Of a stretch of 64,000 nt of DNA, positions 51,972 to 60,877 are shown piece by piece (the stretch's first letter is position 1; the number at the start of each line of letters is the position of its first letter). The notes beneath the pieces are model-generated. The model was not told the DNA's origin and ran no database searches. It worked only from the letters and a program-made list of their open reading frames with translations. A program made the position numbers and the translations under genes. This DNA is from Microbacterium sp. MYb62 (GTDB lineage: Bacteria; Actinomycetota; Actinomycetes; Actinomycetales; Microbacteriaceae): NCBI RefSeq assembly GCF_002979475.1, contig NZ_PCOY01000002.1:248001-312000 (forward strand), written 5' to 3'.

Positions 51972-53045
51972 GTGGCGCGAGTGACGTTGAAGACGATCGC
52001 GGAGCACGTCGGCGTGAGCCGCATGACGGTCTCGAACGCCTTCTCCCGGCCGGACCAGCTCTCCGAAGACCTCCGCACCCGCATCCTCACCGCCGCCGAG
52101 GAGCTGGGGTACGCGGGCCCCGACCCCGCGGCCAGGGCGCTCGCTCGCGGACGTACCGGCGTCATCGGCATGGTGCTGACGAACTCGCCGCGCGACGCCT
52201 TCACCGACGACGTCGCGGTCGGCTTCGTCCGGGCGGTGGCGGGGTCGCTCGCCGATGCCGGATACTCTCTCGTCCTGCTGCACGCCTCCGGGAAGAACGG
52301 CGTGGTCCCGGCGAGGGATATTGCGATGGACGGCGCCATCGTCTATTCGTGCGCGCCGGCGACGGCGGCGTTCGCCGCGCTCCGCGAGCGGCATCTGCCG
52401 ATCGTGAACGTCGAGGGAGCGCCGCTCCCCGGGGTGCCGGACATCGGCATCGACAACGCCACCGGCGCCTACCAGGCGGCACAGCACCTCGTCGATCTGG
52501 GGCACACCCGTATCGCGATCGTCGTCTCTGCGCTCGATGCCGACAACTCCTCGCCCTCGGAGGCCGCCGTCGATACGGCATCGCCCACGATCGCCGGTCG
52601 GATGGACGGGTGGATGCGCGCTCTCGGGCAGGCGGACATCGTCCCGACCCTCGTCGGAACCCCCGCGCTCGGGATCGACGACATCCTGCGTGAGCGGATC
52701 GATCGGATGCTCGACGATCCGCCCACCGCCGTCCTGGCGTTCTCCGACCTGGCCGCCCTCGAAGTCATGGAGCGGGCGAAGGCGCGCGGCATCCTGGTTC
52801 CCGAACAGCTGTCCGTCGTCGGCTTCGACGACAATCCGCTCGCCGCACGTGTCTCGCCCGCGCTGACCACCGTCCGCCAGGACATCGATGCGAAGGGGGA
52901 CGCTGCGGCGCAGGCTCTGCTGAGTCTGCTGCGCGAAGAGGAGGCGACGTCTTCGCAGCGGCTCCCCACCGCCCTGGTGATCCGGGCGTCCACCGCTCAG
53001 CCGGGCGCCGCAGGGCGATCCGAGAAGACGTCCTCCCGGACGTAG
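51972..53045 (+). CDS. LacI-family transcriptional regulator
   Basis: The 357-residue protein starts with the LacI helix-turn-helix (VTLKTIAEHVGVSRMTVSNAF, core VGVSRMTVSNAF). The periplasmic-binding-like effector domain follows with GVIGMVLTN and a late VVGFDDNPLA. The GTG at 51972 after GGGAGGAGG is preferred over an ATG at 51951. Its 3' end overlaps the LysR gene on the other strand by 49 bp. Confidence 0.85.
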   Translation: MARVTLKTIAEHVGVSRMTVSNAFSRPDQLSEDLRTRILTAAEELGYAGPDPAARALARGRTGVIGMVLTNSPRDAFTDDVAVGFVRAVAGSLADAGYSLVLLHASGKNGVVPARDIAMDGAIVYSCAPATAAFAALRERHLPIVNVEGAPLPGVPDIGIDNATGAYQAAQHLVDLGHTRIAIVVSALDADNSSPSEAAVDTASPTIAGRMDGWMRALGQADIVPTLVGTPALGIDDILRERIDRMLDDPPTAVLAFSDLAALEVMERAKARGILVPEQLSVVGFDDNPLAARVSPALTTVRQDIDAKGDAAAQALLSLLREEEATSSQRLPTALVIRASTAQPGAAGRSEKTSSRT

Positions 53046-53941
53046 CCGCCGAGCGTCTCCGACGCGAAGTCGAGGAGGGCGGAGGCGCGGGGCGTCAGGG
53101 TCATGTCCTCCGGCCAGATCCCCACCACATTCGAGACCGTGACGGGTGGGTCGAGGGGGCGGATGACGAAGGGCCGCCCCTCGATGCTCACGGGGAGCGC
53201 ATGGGGACGCGACATCAGCAGGCCGTAGCCGAGACCGCGTGCCACGATCGCGTCGACGAGGCTGAACTGGGTGATGCGGGCCTCGACCCGCGGGGCGATG
53301 CCGCGTGCGGTGAACGCATCGGCGACGTTGCGGATGCCCGGAGTCGCGTCGTACTGGATGTAGGGCTCGTCGGCGAGATCGGCGAGATCCACGGCGTCGG
53401 CCATCGCGAGCGGATGGTCCGGATGCAGATGGACCTGGAGCTCGGTCGCGTAGATCTTGCGCCGACGGTACCCGAACGGCAGAGACACGTCGTACACGAG
53501 GGCGACGTCGAGGCGTCCGGCGTCGAGGGCGGAGAGCAGCTCTTCGTTGGTCCCGACCATGATCTCGATGTGCACTCCCGGATGCCGTTTCGGGAAGCCC
53601 TCCAGGAGTTCGGGAACCACGTTCGTGGCGAAGCTCGAATAGCATCCGAGCTTCACCGGTCCCCGCAGCTCCTGCCCTCCTCGGGCACCCAGGACGAGTT
53701 CCTGGGTGTCGGCGACGATCTGACGGGCCTGCTTGGCGAACTGCTGGCCGGTCGGGGTGAGGGTGAGGCCCCGTGCCTTGAGCCGCACGCACAGCTGCTC
53801 GCCCACCGCCTTCTCGAGACTCGTGATGGCCTGTGACAGCGCGGACTCCGAGATGTGCAGATGGGCGGCCGCCGCACTGAGGGTGGCGAAGTTCGGCAGC
53901 GCGGCGAAAAGCTCCAGCTGCCGCAGGCTCACATCGGCCAT
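52997..53941 (-). CDS. LysR-family transcriptional regulator
   Basis: The 314-residue protein has the LysR N-terminus (SLRQLELFAALPNFATLSAAAAHLHISESALSQ, core LHISESALSQAI). A substrate-binding domain follows. It is divergent from an MHS transporter and an FAD monooxygenase, the usual position of a LysR activator of that operon. Its end overlaps the LacI gene. Confidence 0.87.
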   Translation of the reverse strand: MADVSLRQLELFAALPNFATLSAAAAHLHISESALSQAITSLEKAVGEQLCVRLKARGLTLTPTGQQFAKQARQIVADTQELVLGARGGQELRGPVKLGCYSSFATNVVPELLEGFPKRHPGVHIEIMVGTNEELLSALDAGRLDVALVYDVSLPFGYRRRKIYATELQVHLHPDHPLAMADAVDLADLADEPYIQYDATPGIRNVADAFTARGIAPRVEARITQFSLVDAIVARGLGYGLLMSRPHALPVSIEGRPFVIRPLDPPVTVSNVVGIWPEDMTLTPRASALLDFASETLGGYVREDVFSDRPAAPG

Positions 53942-54092
53942 GCCACTCCTTCGTGTGCGGGCTTCTTCGGTTCGATCGAACTATATCCCCGGATTACTGC
54001 GATTTACATGCAGTCATCGCCGACGCACCATGGAGCGACAGCATCCCGATCCCCGCCGTGACGGCGGGGCGACAATGACGTTAGGGACAACC
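53942..54092. promoter_or_regulatory. Divergent LysR/transporter promoter region
   Basis: The gap holds a perfect palindrome GTTCGATCGAAC (53970-53981) and an ATCC/GGAT repeat nearby (around 53985-53994). These could be LysR sites, but a canonical T-N11-A motif is not clear. Confidence 0.4.
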
Positions 54093-55472
54093 ATGAACTC
54101 TCGCCTTCCCGCTGGACACCCGACTTCCCAGCGCCGGATCGCCTTCGCGACGATCATCGGCACGACGATCGAGTGGTACGACTTCTTCATCTACGCCACG
54201 AGTGCAGGACTCGTCTTCGCTCAGCTCTTCTTCCAGCCCGCGGGGAAGGAGATCGGCGTGCTGCTCGCCTTCGCCACGGTCGGCATCTCGTTCCTCTTCC
54301 GTCCGCTCGGCGCCTTCCTGGCCGGGCACTTCGGCGATGTGATCGGGCGGCGCGCGATGCTGGTCGTCACACTCGTGCTCATGGGGGCCGCGACGACGCT
54401 CATCGGTCTGCTGCCCACCTACGCCCAGATCGGCATCGCCGCGCCGATCCTGCTGCTCCTCCTCCGCATCCTCCAGGGTCTCTCCGCCGGCGGCGAGTGG
54501 GGCGGAGCGGTGCTCATGGCCGTCGAGCACGCCCCTGCGGATCGCCGTGGTCGAGCGGGCTCGTGGCCGCAGCTCGGAGTCCCCCTCGGCTTCCTCCTCG
54601 CGTCGGGCATGACGGCGCTCATGACCGGGGTCGTCTCGCCGGGCGAGGCCTACCTCGAGTGGGGCTGGCGGGTGCCGTTCCTCGTGAGCATCGTGCTCAT
54701 CGTGGTGGGCTTCGTGATCCGCCGCTCGGTCGAGGAGAGCCCGGTGTTCGCCGAGATCGCCCAGCGGGGCAAGCAGAAGAGCCTCCCGATCGTGGCCCTC
54801 TTCCAGCGCCACTGGTACCTCGTGATCCTCGCGGCGCTCGTGTTCGCAGGCAACGGCACGCTCGGGTACATGACCACGGGCGGCTTCCTCAACAGCTATG
54901 CGATCAACGTGCAGAGCATCGACACCACGTCGGTGCTGCTCGCCGCCTCCTTCGCGGCGGTCGTCTGGTTCTTCTCCACCCTCCTCGCGGGCTACCTGTC
55001 GGACGTGATCGGCCGCCGCAACACGTTCCTCATCGGCTTCGCCCTGCAGGCAGCGGTCGTCTTCCCGATCTTCTGGCTCGTCGACAACGGAGGGCTGCCA
55101 GGGCTCTACACCGCACTCGTCCTCATCTCCACCGGACTCGGGCTCACCTACGGACCCCTGGCCGCGTGGTACTCCGAGATCTTCCCGGCGTCGGTCCGCT
55201 TCTCCGGAGTCTCGATCACCTACGCGATCGGTGCGGTCCTCGGCGGGGCCTTCGCGCCCATGATCGCGCAGATGCTCCTCGATGCCACGGGCTCGACCGC
55301 GGCGGTGTCGGGGTACCTCCTCACGGCCTCGCTTCTCGGGGGTGCGGCGACGCTGTGCCTGCGGGATCGCTCCGGCATCCCGCTCGGACCCGACCACGAG
55401 GCCGAGCAGGCGAGCGGAGCCACCATGTTCACGTCTCGCGCGGCCGCCCCCGAACTCGCCGGAAAGCACTAG
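54093..55472 (+). CDS. MHS-family MFS transporter (metabolite:H+ symporter)
   Basis: The 459-residue protein has twelve membrane segments and the MHS hallmarks TIEWYDFFIYA near the N-terminus, GHFGDVIGRR and RILQGLSAGGEWGGA. Such carriers take up aromatic or dicarboxylic acids with protons. It precedes an FAD monooxygenase, so it probably imports that enzyme's aromatic acid. ATG 54093 has a suitable AGGG; ATG 54075 is possible. Confidence 0.87.
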   Translation: MNSRLPAGHPTSQRRIAFATIIGTTIEWYDFFIYATSAGLVFAQLFFQPAGKEIGVLLAFATVGISFLFRPLGAFLAGHFGDVIGRRAMLVVTLVLMGAATTLIGLLPTYAQIGIAAPILLLLLRILQGLSAGGEWGGAVLMAVEHAPADRRGRAGSWPQLGVPLGFLLASGMTALMTGVVSPGEAYLEWGWRVPFLVSIVLIVVGFVIRRSVEESPVFAEIAQRGKQKSLPIVALFQRHWYLVILAALVFAGNGTLGYMTTGGFLNSYAINVQSIDTTSVLLAASFAAVVWFFSTLLAGYLSDVIGRRNTFLIGFALQAAVVFPIFWLVDNGGLPGLYTALVLISTGLGLTYGPLAAWYSEIFPASVRFSGVSITYAIGAVLGGAFAPMIAQMLLDATGSTAAVSGYLLTASLLGGAATLCLRDRSGIPLGPDHEAEQASGATMFTSRAAAPELAGKH

Positions 55473-55511
55473 GAAGCCACTCATGTCGCGCCGTCCAGTC
55501 AAGGAGAAGAA

Positions 55512-56732
55512 ATGGTAAACAGCGCCACCAGGATCGCGATCATCGGCGGAGGGATGGGCGGACTCACCGCGGCGATCGCCCTGACGAGGATCGCCGGCGT
55601 CCAGGTCACGGTCTTCGAGCAGGCCGGCAAGCTGGGCGAGGTGGGCGCCGGCGTCACCGTCGCCCCGAACGCCCAGCGCGTCCTCGACAGGCTCGGCGTG
55701 CTCGACCAGATCAAGCGTGCCGGCGCCACCCCCGACGGCCATGGCGTGTACCAGGACGCGCGGGGCAACGTCGTCACCGACGCGGCCTGGGAGGACTCCG
55801 CACGGCAGTACCGCAATATCGGGATGTATCGGCCGGACCTCATCGCCGTGCTGGCTCAGGAGGTCGATCCCGACACCATCCGTCTCGGCCATCGGCTGTC
55901 GTCGATCCAGACGTCGGACGCCGGGGTACGCGTCGAGTTCGAGAACGGCGCGAGGGAGGACTTCGATGCCGTGATCGGAGCGGACGGCATCCACTCGGTC
56001 GTGCGCAAGGCGGTGTCGCAGTTCCCGGAACCCGTCTACTCCGGATACATCGTCTACCGCGGAGTCGTCGACGCGTCGCTCCTCCCCGACGAGTGGCCCA
56101 TGATCAGCCAGGTGTGGATGGGGGACCATCGGCACTTCATGTGCTATCCGCTGCAGCAGCGCAAGCTCTTCAACTTCGTGGCCGGGGTCCCCAGCGATCG
56201 GCCGCTCGCGGGGGACTGGTCTGGACCCGCCGAGGTGAGCGAACTCGCCGCCGAGTTCGCGGGCGAGGACTGGGACCCGCGGCTCCATCGGTTCATCTCG
56301 GCGATCGAGAAGACCTTCTGGTGGGGTCTGTTCGACCACGAGCCCCTCACCAACTGGTCGCGCGGGCCGATCACGCTCCTCGGCGACGCCGCGCACACGA
56401 TGCTGCCGCACCAGGGCCAGGGGGTGAACCAGGCGATCGAGGACAGCATGGCCCTCGCGACGTTCCTCGCCGCGGCCGATGACGTGTCCGACATCCCCGA
56501 GGCGTTCCGGCGCTACACCTCGGTCCGCATGCAGCGCACGGCGATCCTGCAGCACGGCTCTCGACGGGCCGGTGCCATGTTCGATGCGCAGTACGAGTTC
56601 GCGGATCTGCAGAAGCGCGACGCCGACCTGCGTGTGGGGCGGGACTTCCGCAGAAGTGCGGTGTTCGACTACGACGCGCTGAAAGTCGCCGAGAAGGCGC
56701 TCCAGAACTCGAGGAGGAATCAGTTCGCATGA
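55512..56732 (+). CDS. FAD-dependent monooxygenase (salicylate/6-hydroxynicotinate hydroxylase-like)
   Basis: The 406-residue group A flavoprotein has IAIIGGGMGGLTAAIAL, GADGIHSVVR (DG motif) and LLGDAAHTMLPHQGQGVNQAIED. The length fits salicylate 1-hydroxylase and 6-hydroxynicotinate 3-monooxygenase relatives, which couple hydroxylation to decarboxylation. Its substrate is likely the one carried by the MHS transporter. Confidence 0.85.
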   Translation: MVNSATRIAIIGGGMGGLTAAIALTRIAGVQVTVFEQAGKLGEVGAGVTVAPNAQRVLDRLGVLDQIKRAGATPDGHGVYQDARGNVVTDAAWEDSARQYRNIGMYRPDLIAVLAQEVDPDTIRLGHRLSSIQTSDAGVRVEFENGAREDFDAVIGADGIHSVVRKAVSQFPEPVYSGYIVYRGVVDASLLPDEWPMISQVWMGDHRHFMCYPLQQRKLFNFVAGVPSDRPLAGDWSGPAEVSELAAEFAGEDWDPRLHRFISAIEKTFWWGLFDHEPLTNWSRGPITLLGDAAHTMLPHQGQGVNQAIEDSMALATFLAAADDVSDIPEAFRRYTSVRMQRTAILQHGSRRAGAMFDAQYEFADLQKRDADLRVGRDFRRSAVFDYDALKVAEKALQNSRRNQFA

Positions 56733-57349
56733 CATCGATCAGCATCATCGGCAGCGGCAGGATGAGCGCGGCGATCGCCGACGTCGCCGCACGGGCCGGC
56801 GCGAGCATCCAGATCATCCGACGCAGCACGGCGAGCTCCTCACGGGAGCGCGCGGACGTCACGTACGGGGCCATCGGTGACGAGCTGACCGGCGAACTCG
56901 TGGTGCTCGCCGTTCCGTACGGGGCCTACCCGAGCATCCTCGAGCACTATCGGGAGCAGCTCGACGGCAAGGTCGTCATCGACATCAGCAACCCGATCGA
57001 CTTCACCACCTACGACGAGCTGACGGTGCCGGCGGATTCCTCCACCGCTGCCGAGCTCGCCCGACAGGTACCCGCGGGAGCGGCTGTCGTGAAAGCGTTC
57101 AACGTGAACCTGGGCGACACCCTCGTCACCGGCACGAACGGCACGACCCCGACGACCGTCCTGTTCGCCGGCGATCACCCGGAGGCGAAGATCGCCGTCG
57201 CGGGGCTCATCGAGGCCGCAGGGATGAGGGCGGTCGACGTCGGCCCGCTGTCACGGGCGAGAGAGCTCGAGGCGATGGGCTTCCTCCAGATCGTCTTGGC
57301 GGCGCTGGGCAAGACACGCAACGAGGCGGGATTCGCGCTGCTGCCGTGA
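56729..57349 (+). CDS. F420-dependent NADP reductase-like protein
   Basis: The 206-residue protein has a Rossmann start ISIIGSGRMSAAIA, the VVIDISNPIDF segment and VKAFNVNLGDTL, patterns shared by F420:NADP oxidoreductases (Fno) and related small dehydrogenases. Fno moves hydride between F420 and NADP. It is coupled to the monooxygenase by ATGA. Whether it uses F420 is uncertain, since the family also contains non-F420 members. Confidence 0.62.
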   Translation: MTSISIIGSGRMSAAIADVAARAGASIQIIRRSTASSSRERADVTYGAIGDELTGELVVLAVPYGAYPSILEHYREQLDGKVVIDISNPIDFTTYDELTVPADSSTAAELARQVPAGAAVVKAFNVNLGDTLVTGTNGTTPTTVLFAGDHPEAKIAVAGLIEAAGMRAVDVGPLSRARELEAMGFLQIVLAALGKTRNEAGFALLP

Positions 57350-57357
57350 GCACGGAT

Positions 57358-57392
57358 GTGCCCTCCCCATCCGCAGAGGATGGGGAGGGCAC
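57358..57392. terminator. Bidirectional hairpin terminator
   Basis: GTGCCCTCCCCATCC pairs perfectly with GGATGGGGAGGGCAC around five bases. It lies between convergent genes, so it likely terminates both. Confidence 0.8.
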
Positions 57393-57411
57393 GTCTGCGG
57401 GGCAGGGAAGG

Positions 57412-58539
57412 TCACCCCAACGGCACGGTGGTGAACGATGTGACGGAGTCGGGCACGTCCGCCGGAAGGAACGAGGCTGACCCGACGTCGACGAGCGGGT
57501 CGTCCTTCGTGTGGCGGTTCCACAGTTCCGGGAGCGCCCGGAGGAGGAATTCCTCGATCTTGACGATGGCTCCGGCCTCGGGGTTGATCGTCAGCCGGAT
57601 CCGGGCGTCATCGGTCTCGTAGAGGAGCACCTTGTTCGCTGTCGCATCCTCTTCGACCGTGATCCCCTCGGCGAGAGCGAGCGCCTCGAGGAAGGTCGCC
57701 TGGTACTCGGGAGACGCGGTCATGAAGGGAAGCGCCCACGTGAGCTGGTTCAACATGTGTTCGGCCGGGGGGATGGCGAGCTCCTCCTCGATGCTGTCGT
57801 ACAGGCCGTTGGTCTCCGGCTCGCCATCCTGGGGGAACGTCGCCGCTTCGGCCTTCTCCGCGATCAGCTGCGCTTCCATCCCTCGCTCCCAGGCGGCGAG
57901 GAACGCGGCGGGCTCGGAGGGGAAATCGGAAGCGGGGACCGGAAGCTCGTCGATGTCCGCATCGAACTGCTGGGTGTCGGAGGCGGGCTGAGGACCCGGC
58001 ACCGATCCGATCGGATACTCCGATCCGTAGTACGCGGTCCAGGTGGCCCGGATCGCCGACTCGTCTCCGTACAGTTCCGACGCATGGAAGGACGTCTCCG
58101 AGGTCATGGAGTACGTGCCGTCGGGCGCGGTGACGTACGTGCTTCCCGACTCGGTGACGACGGCCGCGGTCGCTCCCGTCCGGAAGCTTCCGAAGGGCAG
58201 GAACTTCTCGTTGGGGCCACCGATCATGCGCAGGTGCCGAGTCGTGATCGTCACCTGCATGGGCTGAGCGACCGCAGCGCGGATCGAAGCCGCGGTCTCG
58301 TTGAGGTACGTCGACGCCGATGCGGCCTGAGGCTCACCGACGATCCCCGGAGGGATCACGAGGGAAGCGGTGAGGGCGACGGCGGCGACGGCCGTGCCGC
58401 CGACCGAGGCCGCCACGATCCGTCCGACGGGACGTCGACGCCGGGAGCGGCCGATCGCCTGGTGGAGGGCGCGCCGGGGAGCCTGCGAAGAGGCGGGGTA
58501 GGTGGGCTTCATCTCGCGCACCGTGTCAAGGATGTCCAT
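57412..58539 (-). CDS. Membrane-anchored partner of the ECF sigma factor (CU044_5270-like)
   Basis: The 375-residue protein has a cytoplasmic N-terminus of about 45 residues, one membrane segment (IVAASVGGTAVAAVALTASLVI) and a large exported domain. That layout is typical of the anti-sigma-like proteins encoded after ECF sigma genes in actinobacteria. No zinc-binding anti-sigma motif is seen. Its start overlaps the sigma gene by 14 bp. Confidence 0.65.
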   Translation of the reverse strand: MDILDTVREMKPTYPASSQAPRRALHQAIGRSRRRRPVGRIVAASVGGTAVAAVALTASLVIPPGIVGEPQAASASTYLNETAASIRAAVAQPMQVTITTRHLRMIGGPNEKFLPFGSFRTGATAAVVTESGSTYVTAPDGTYSMTSETSFHASELYGDESAIRATWTAYYGSEYPIGSVPGPQPASDTQQFDADIDELPVPASDFPSEPAAFLAAWERGMEAQLIAEKAEAATFPQDGEPETNGLYDSIEEELAIPPAEHMLNQLTWALPFMTASPEYQATFLEALALAEGITVEEDATANKVLLYETDDARIRLTINPEAGAIVKIEEFLLRALPELWNRHTKDDPLVDVGSASFLPADVPDSVTSFTTVPLG

Positions 58540-59149
58540 GGATGATCTCTTTCTCAGCAAGTCGGATGTGGGTGGTCGCGGGCCGGGGCTGGTGGGCAGC
58601 CTCGGGCGGCGACGGTGGCGGTGCCGCGAGCTTCGCCCGGATGCGGCTCAGTCGCGATCTGACCGTGCCGACGGGGATCCGCAGCGCGGCCGCGATCTGT
58701 TCGTAGGTGAGGTCTCCCCAGGCGTGGAGGAAGAGGACTTCGCGGTCGCGAGCGGACAAGGCGGCGATCCGTGGATACAGACGCTCGATCTCGCCCGCCG
58801 CATCGAGCTGCGCCGATGACCGGTCGTGATCGTCCGGAGCGACCGGGTCGCTCTGGCTGAAGGATGCCTGCAGCACGCGCCAGTGCTGTGCCTGGGCTCG
58901 GCGGTGCTGACCGAGCACATTCGTCGCGATGCCCATCAACCAGGGGAGGGCGGATGGGCGCTCCAGGTCGAAGCGCTTGCGCTTGCGAAAAGCGATGAGG
59001 AACGTCTCGCTCACGATGTCGTCGCTCGCCGCCGGCCCGACGCGGCGGGCGACGTACGCCGAGACCGCGTCGATATGTCGTTCGAAGATCTCGGAGAACT
59101 TCTCCGCAGACCCGATCGATTCGCGGATGATGTCGTTGTCGTTGGTCAC
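58526..59149 (-). CDS. ECF-type RNA polymerase sigma factor
   Basis: The 207-residue protein has sigma region 2 (IVSETFLIAFRKRKRFD, PWLMGIATNVL) and region 4 (LSARDREVLFLHAWGDLTYEQIAAALRIPVGTVRSRLSRIR). The core GTVRSRLSR is the promoter-recognition helix. It starts at a GTG. It is followed by a probable anti-sigma partner, suggesting stress- or envelope-linked control. Confidence 0.9.
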   Translation of the reverse strand: MTNDNDIIRESIGSAEKFSEIFERHIDAVSAYVARRVGPAASDDIVSETFLIAFRKRKRFDLERPSALPWLMGIATNVLGQHRRAQAQHWRVLQASFSQSDPVAPDDHDRSSAQLDAAGEIERLYPRIAALSARDREVLFLHAWGDLTYEQIAAALRIPVGTVRSRLSRIRAKLAAPPPSPPEAAHQPRPATTHIRLAEKEIIHGHP

Positions 59150-59226
59150 AATAGGTATCCGTCACTCGGCGCGATCCGGTTCCATCGGCGTCCGAACGGG
59201 CACCGGCGGCGCCGAGCGGCCGGCGG

Positions 59227-60048
59227 CTAGCGGCGCATCCGGTCGGTCGAGTACTCCGGGGTCGCATAGACCCCGCCCTGCGGCATGTTCGCGTCGAGCG
59301 GCTCCGGCGGGCCCCACTCGGCGGCATCGTCTCGGGGAGCGAACCCGATCGCCGCGCCGGCGTCGAGATCCCACCAGAGTTCGGCGTTCGCCGACACCGC
59401 ATAGAACACGGCCGTATGCGCGGAGGTCGTCATGGCCGCGAGGAACGCCCGCACCGCGTCGGCCGGGCTCAGCCACGTGCGCTGCTCGCGGGCGGAGTTC
59501 GGCCGCTGCTCGTAGGTGCCGATGCGCACCGACACGGTGCTGACGTCGAACTTGTCCGCGTAGAGGCGGCACAGGGCTTCCGCTGCTGCCTTCGACACCC
59601 CGTAGAAGCCGTCGGGACGCGGAGGCATGTCGGGGGAGACGTGCTCGCCGGCGGTGTACATGCCCGTCAGCCGGTTGCTGCTGGCGTAGACGACGCGACG
59701 CACTCCGGCCCGTCGAGCCGCTTCGAGCACGTGGTAGGTGCCGACGACGTTCACCTCGGCCAGGTCGTGGAAGTCCGCCTCATCGGCGATCCCCCCGAGA
59801 TGGATCACACCGTCGGCACCCGCGAACAGGTCGACCAGCGACTCCAGGTCACCGAGGTCCAGCGTCCTGACCGCGTCGTCGGGGCCGACGGGGGTGGTGG
59901 GGCGGACGTCGGTGGACACCAGCACGACCCGCTCCTTCGCGAGGGCGGCGCGAAGCGCGGATCCGATCGTTCCGGCGGCACCCGTGACCACCCAACGGCG
60001 TCCTGCGGTCGTGGTCGGATGGCCTGCCGCGGCGTCGCTCGGAGTCAT
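59227..60048 (-). CDS. NAD-dependent epimerase/dehydratase (uronate dehydrogenase-like)
   Basis: The 273-residue extended SDR has WVVTGAAGTIGSALR, VIHLGGIAD and the catalytic YGVSKAAAEALC. VSVRIGTYEQRP fits the uronate dehydrogenase group, which oxidises hexuronic acids. Only the context could settle the sugar, and no uronate genes lie nearby. Confidence 0.75.
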   Translation of the reverse strand: MTPSDAAAGHPTTTAGRRWVVTGAAGTIGSALRAALAKERVVLVSTDVRPTTPVGPDDAVRTLDLGDLESLVDLFAGADGVIHLGGIADEADFHDLAEVNVVGTYHVLEAARRAGVRRVVYASSNRLTGMYTAGEHVSPDMPPRPDGFYGVSKAAAEALCRLYADKFDVSTVSVRIGTYEQRPNSAREQRTWLSPADAVRAFLAAMTTSAHTAVFYAVSANAELWWDLDAGAAIGFAPRDDAAEWGPPEPLDANMPQGGVYATPEYSTDRMRR

Positions 60049-60156
60049 GACCAGACAGTATCGGTCATCTCACGGACGCGTCGAGGAGGCGTATCGGCGG
60101 GCGGTGGATACTGGGGGAGGCCGGCGATCGCGGGCGATCTCGGGAGGGGACGATCC

Positions 60157-60768
60157 ATGGTGGACGGAGCAGGAAGCCGGCGCATCCGAGACGGGTATGC
60201 CGCGCGCGCCGTCGAGTACACGGAGCTCTTCGGCGACATCTCGCAGATGGATGCGATCGATCGGCAGCGCATCACCCTCTGGGCCGATGGCGTGGACGGA
60301 CGCATCCTCGATGCCGGCTGCGGTCCCGGACACTGGACGGCGTTCCTCGCGGATCGAGGCCACGAGGTGGAGGGGGTCGACCTCGTGCCGGCGTTCATCT
60401 CCACCGCCACCACGCGATTCCCGCACGTGCCGTACCGGGTCGCGTCGGTGACCGATGCTGACATCGCGCCGGGGTCGCTCGGCGGCGTGCTCGCCTGGTA
60501 CTCCCTGATCCACGCGAGTCCGGCTGAGCTTCCCTCCCTCCTGACCGCGGCGCGACGCGCACTCCGAGCGGGCGGCGGTCTGCTCGTCGGATTCTTCGAG
60601 GGCGTCGACGGTGAACCCTTCCCGCATGCCGTGACGTCAGCCCACTACTGGTCGATCGAGGGGATGACGGCGCTGCTCGAGCGCGCGGGCTTCTCGGTGC
60701 TCGACAGCGACGCCAGGGTGCAGGAGGGACGACGGCCGCACGCTTCGGTCAGCGCCGTGGCGGTCTGA
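60157..60768 (+). CDS. SAM-dependent methyltransferase
   Basis: The 203-residue class I methyltransferase has the SAM motif ILDAGCGPGHWTAFLADRG and the acidic VEGVDL. It starts after GGGAGGGG. The acceptor is unknown, and it is not visibly linked to neighbouring genes. Confidence 0.82.
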   Translation: MVDGAGSRRIRDGYAARAVEYTELFGDISQMDAIDRQRITLWADGVDGRILDAGCGPGHWTAFLADRGHEVEGVDLVPAFISTATTRFPHVPYRVASVTDADIAPGSLGGVLAWYSLIHASPAELPSLLTAARRALRAGGGLLVGFFEGVDGEPFPHAVTSAHYWSIEGMTALLERAGFSVLDSDARVQEGRRPHASVSAVAV

Positions 60769-60877
60769 TCGGTCGAGAAAATTCACCCGGATGGGGCCCT
60801 CGTCCGCCGGCGATCCAGGTGTGATGCTAGGAGCACCAGGTCCGGGGTCCCGGGCTGCTTGACCATCCGGAGTGACC

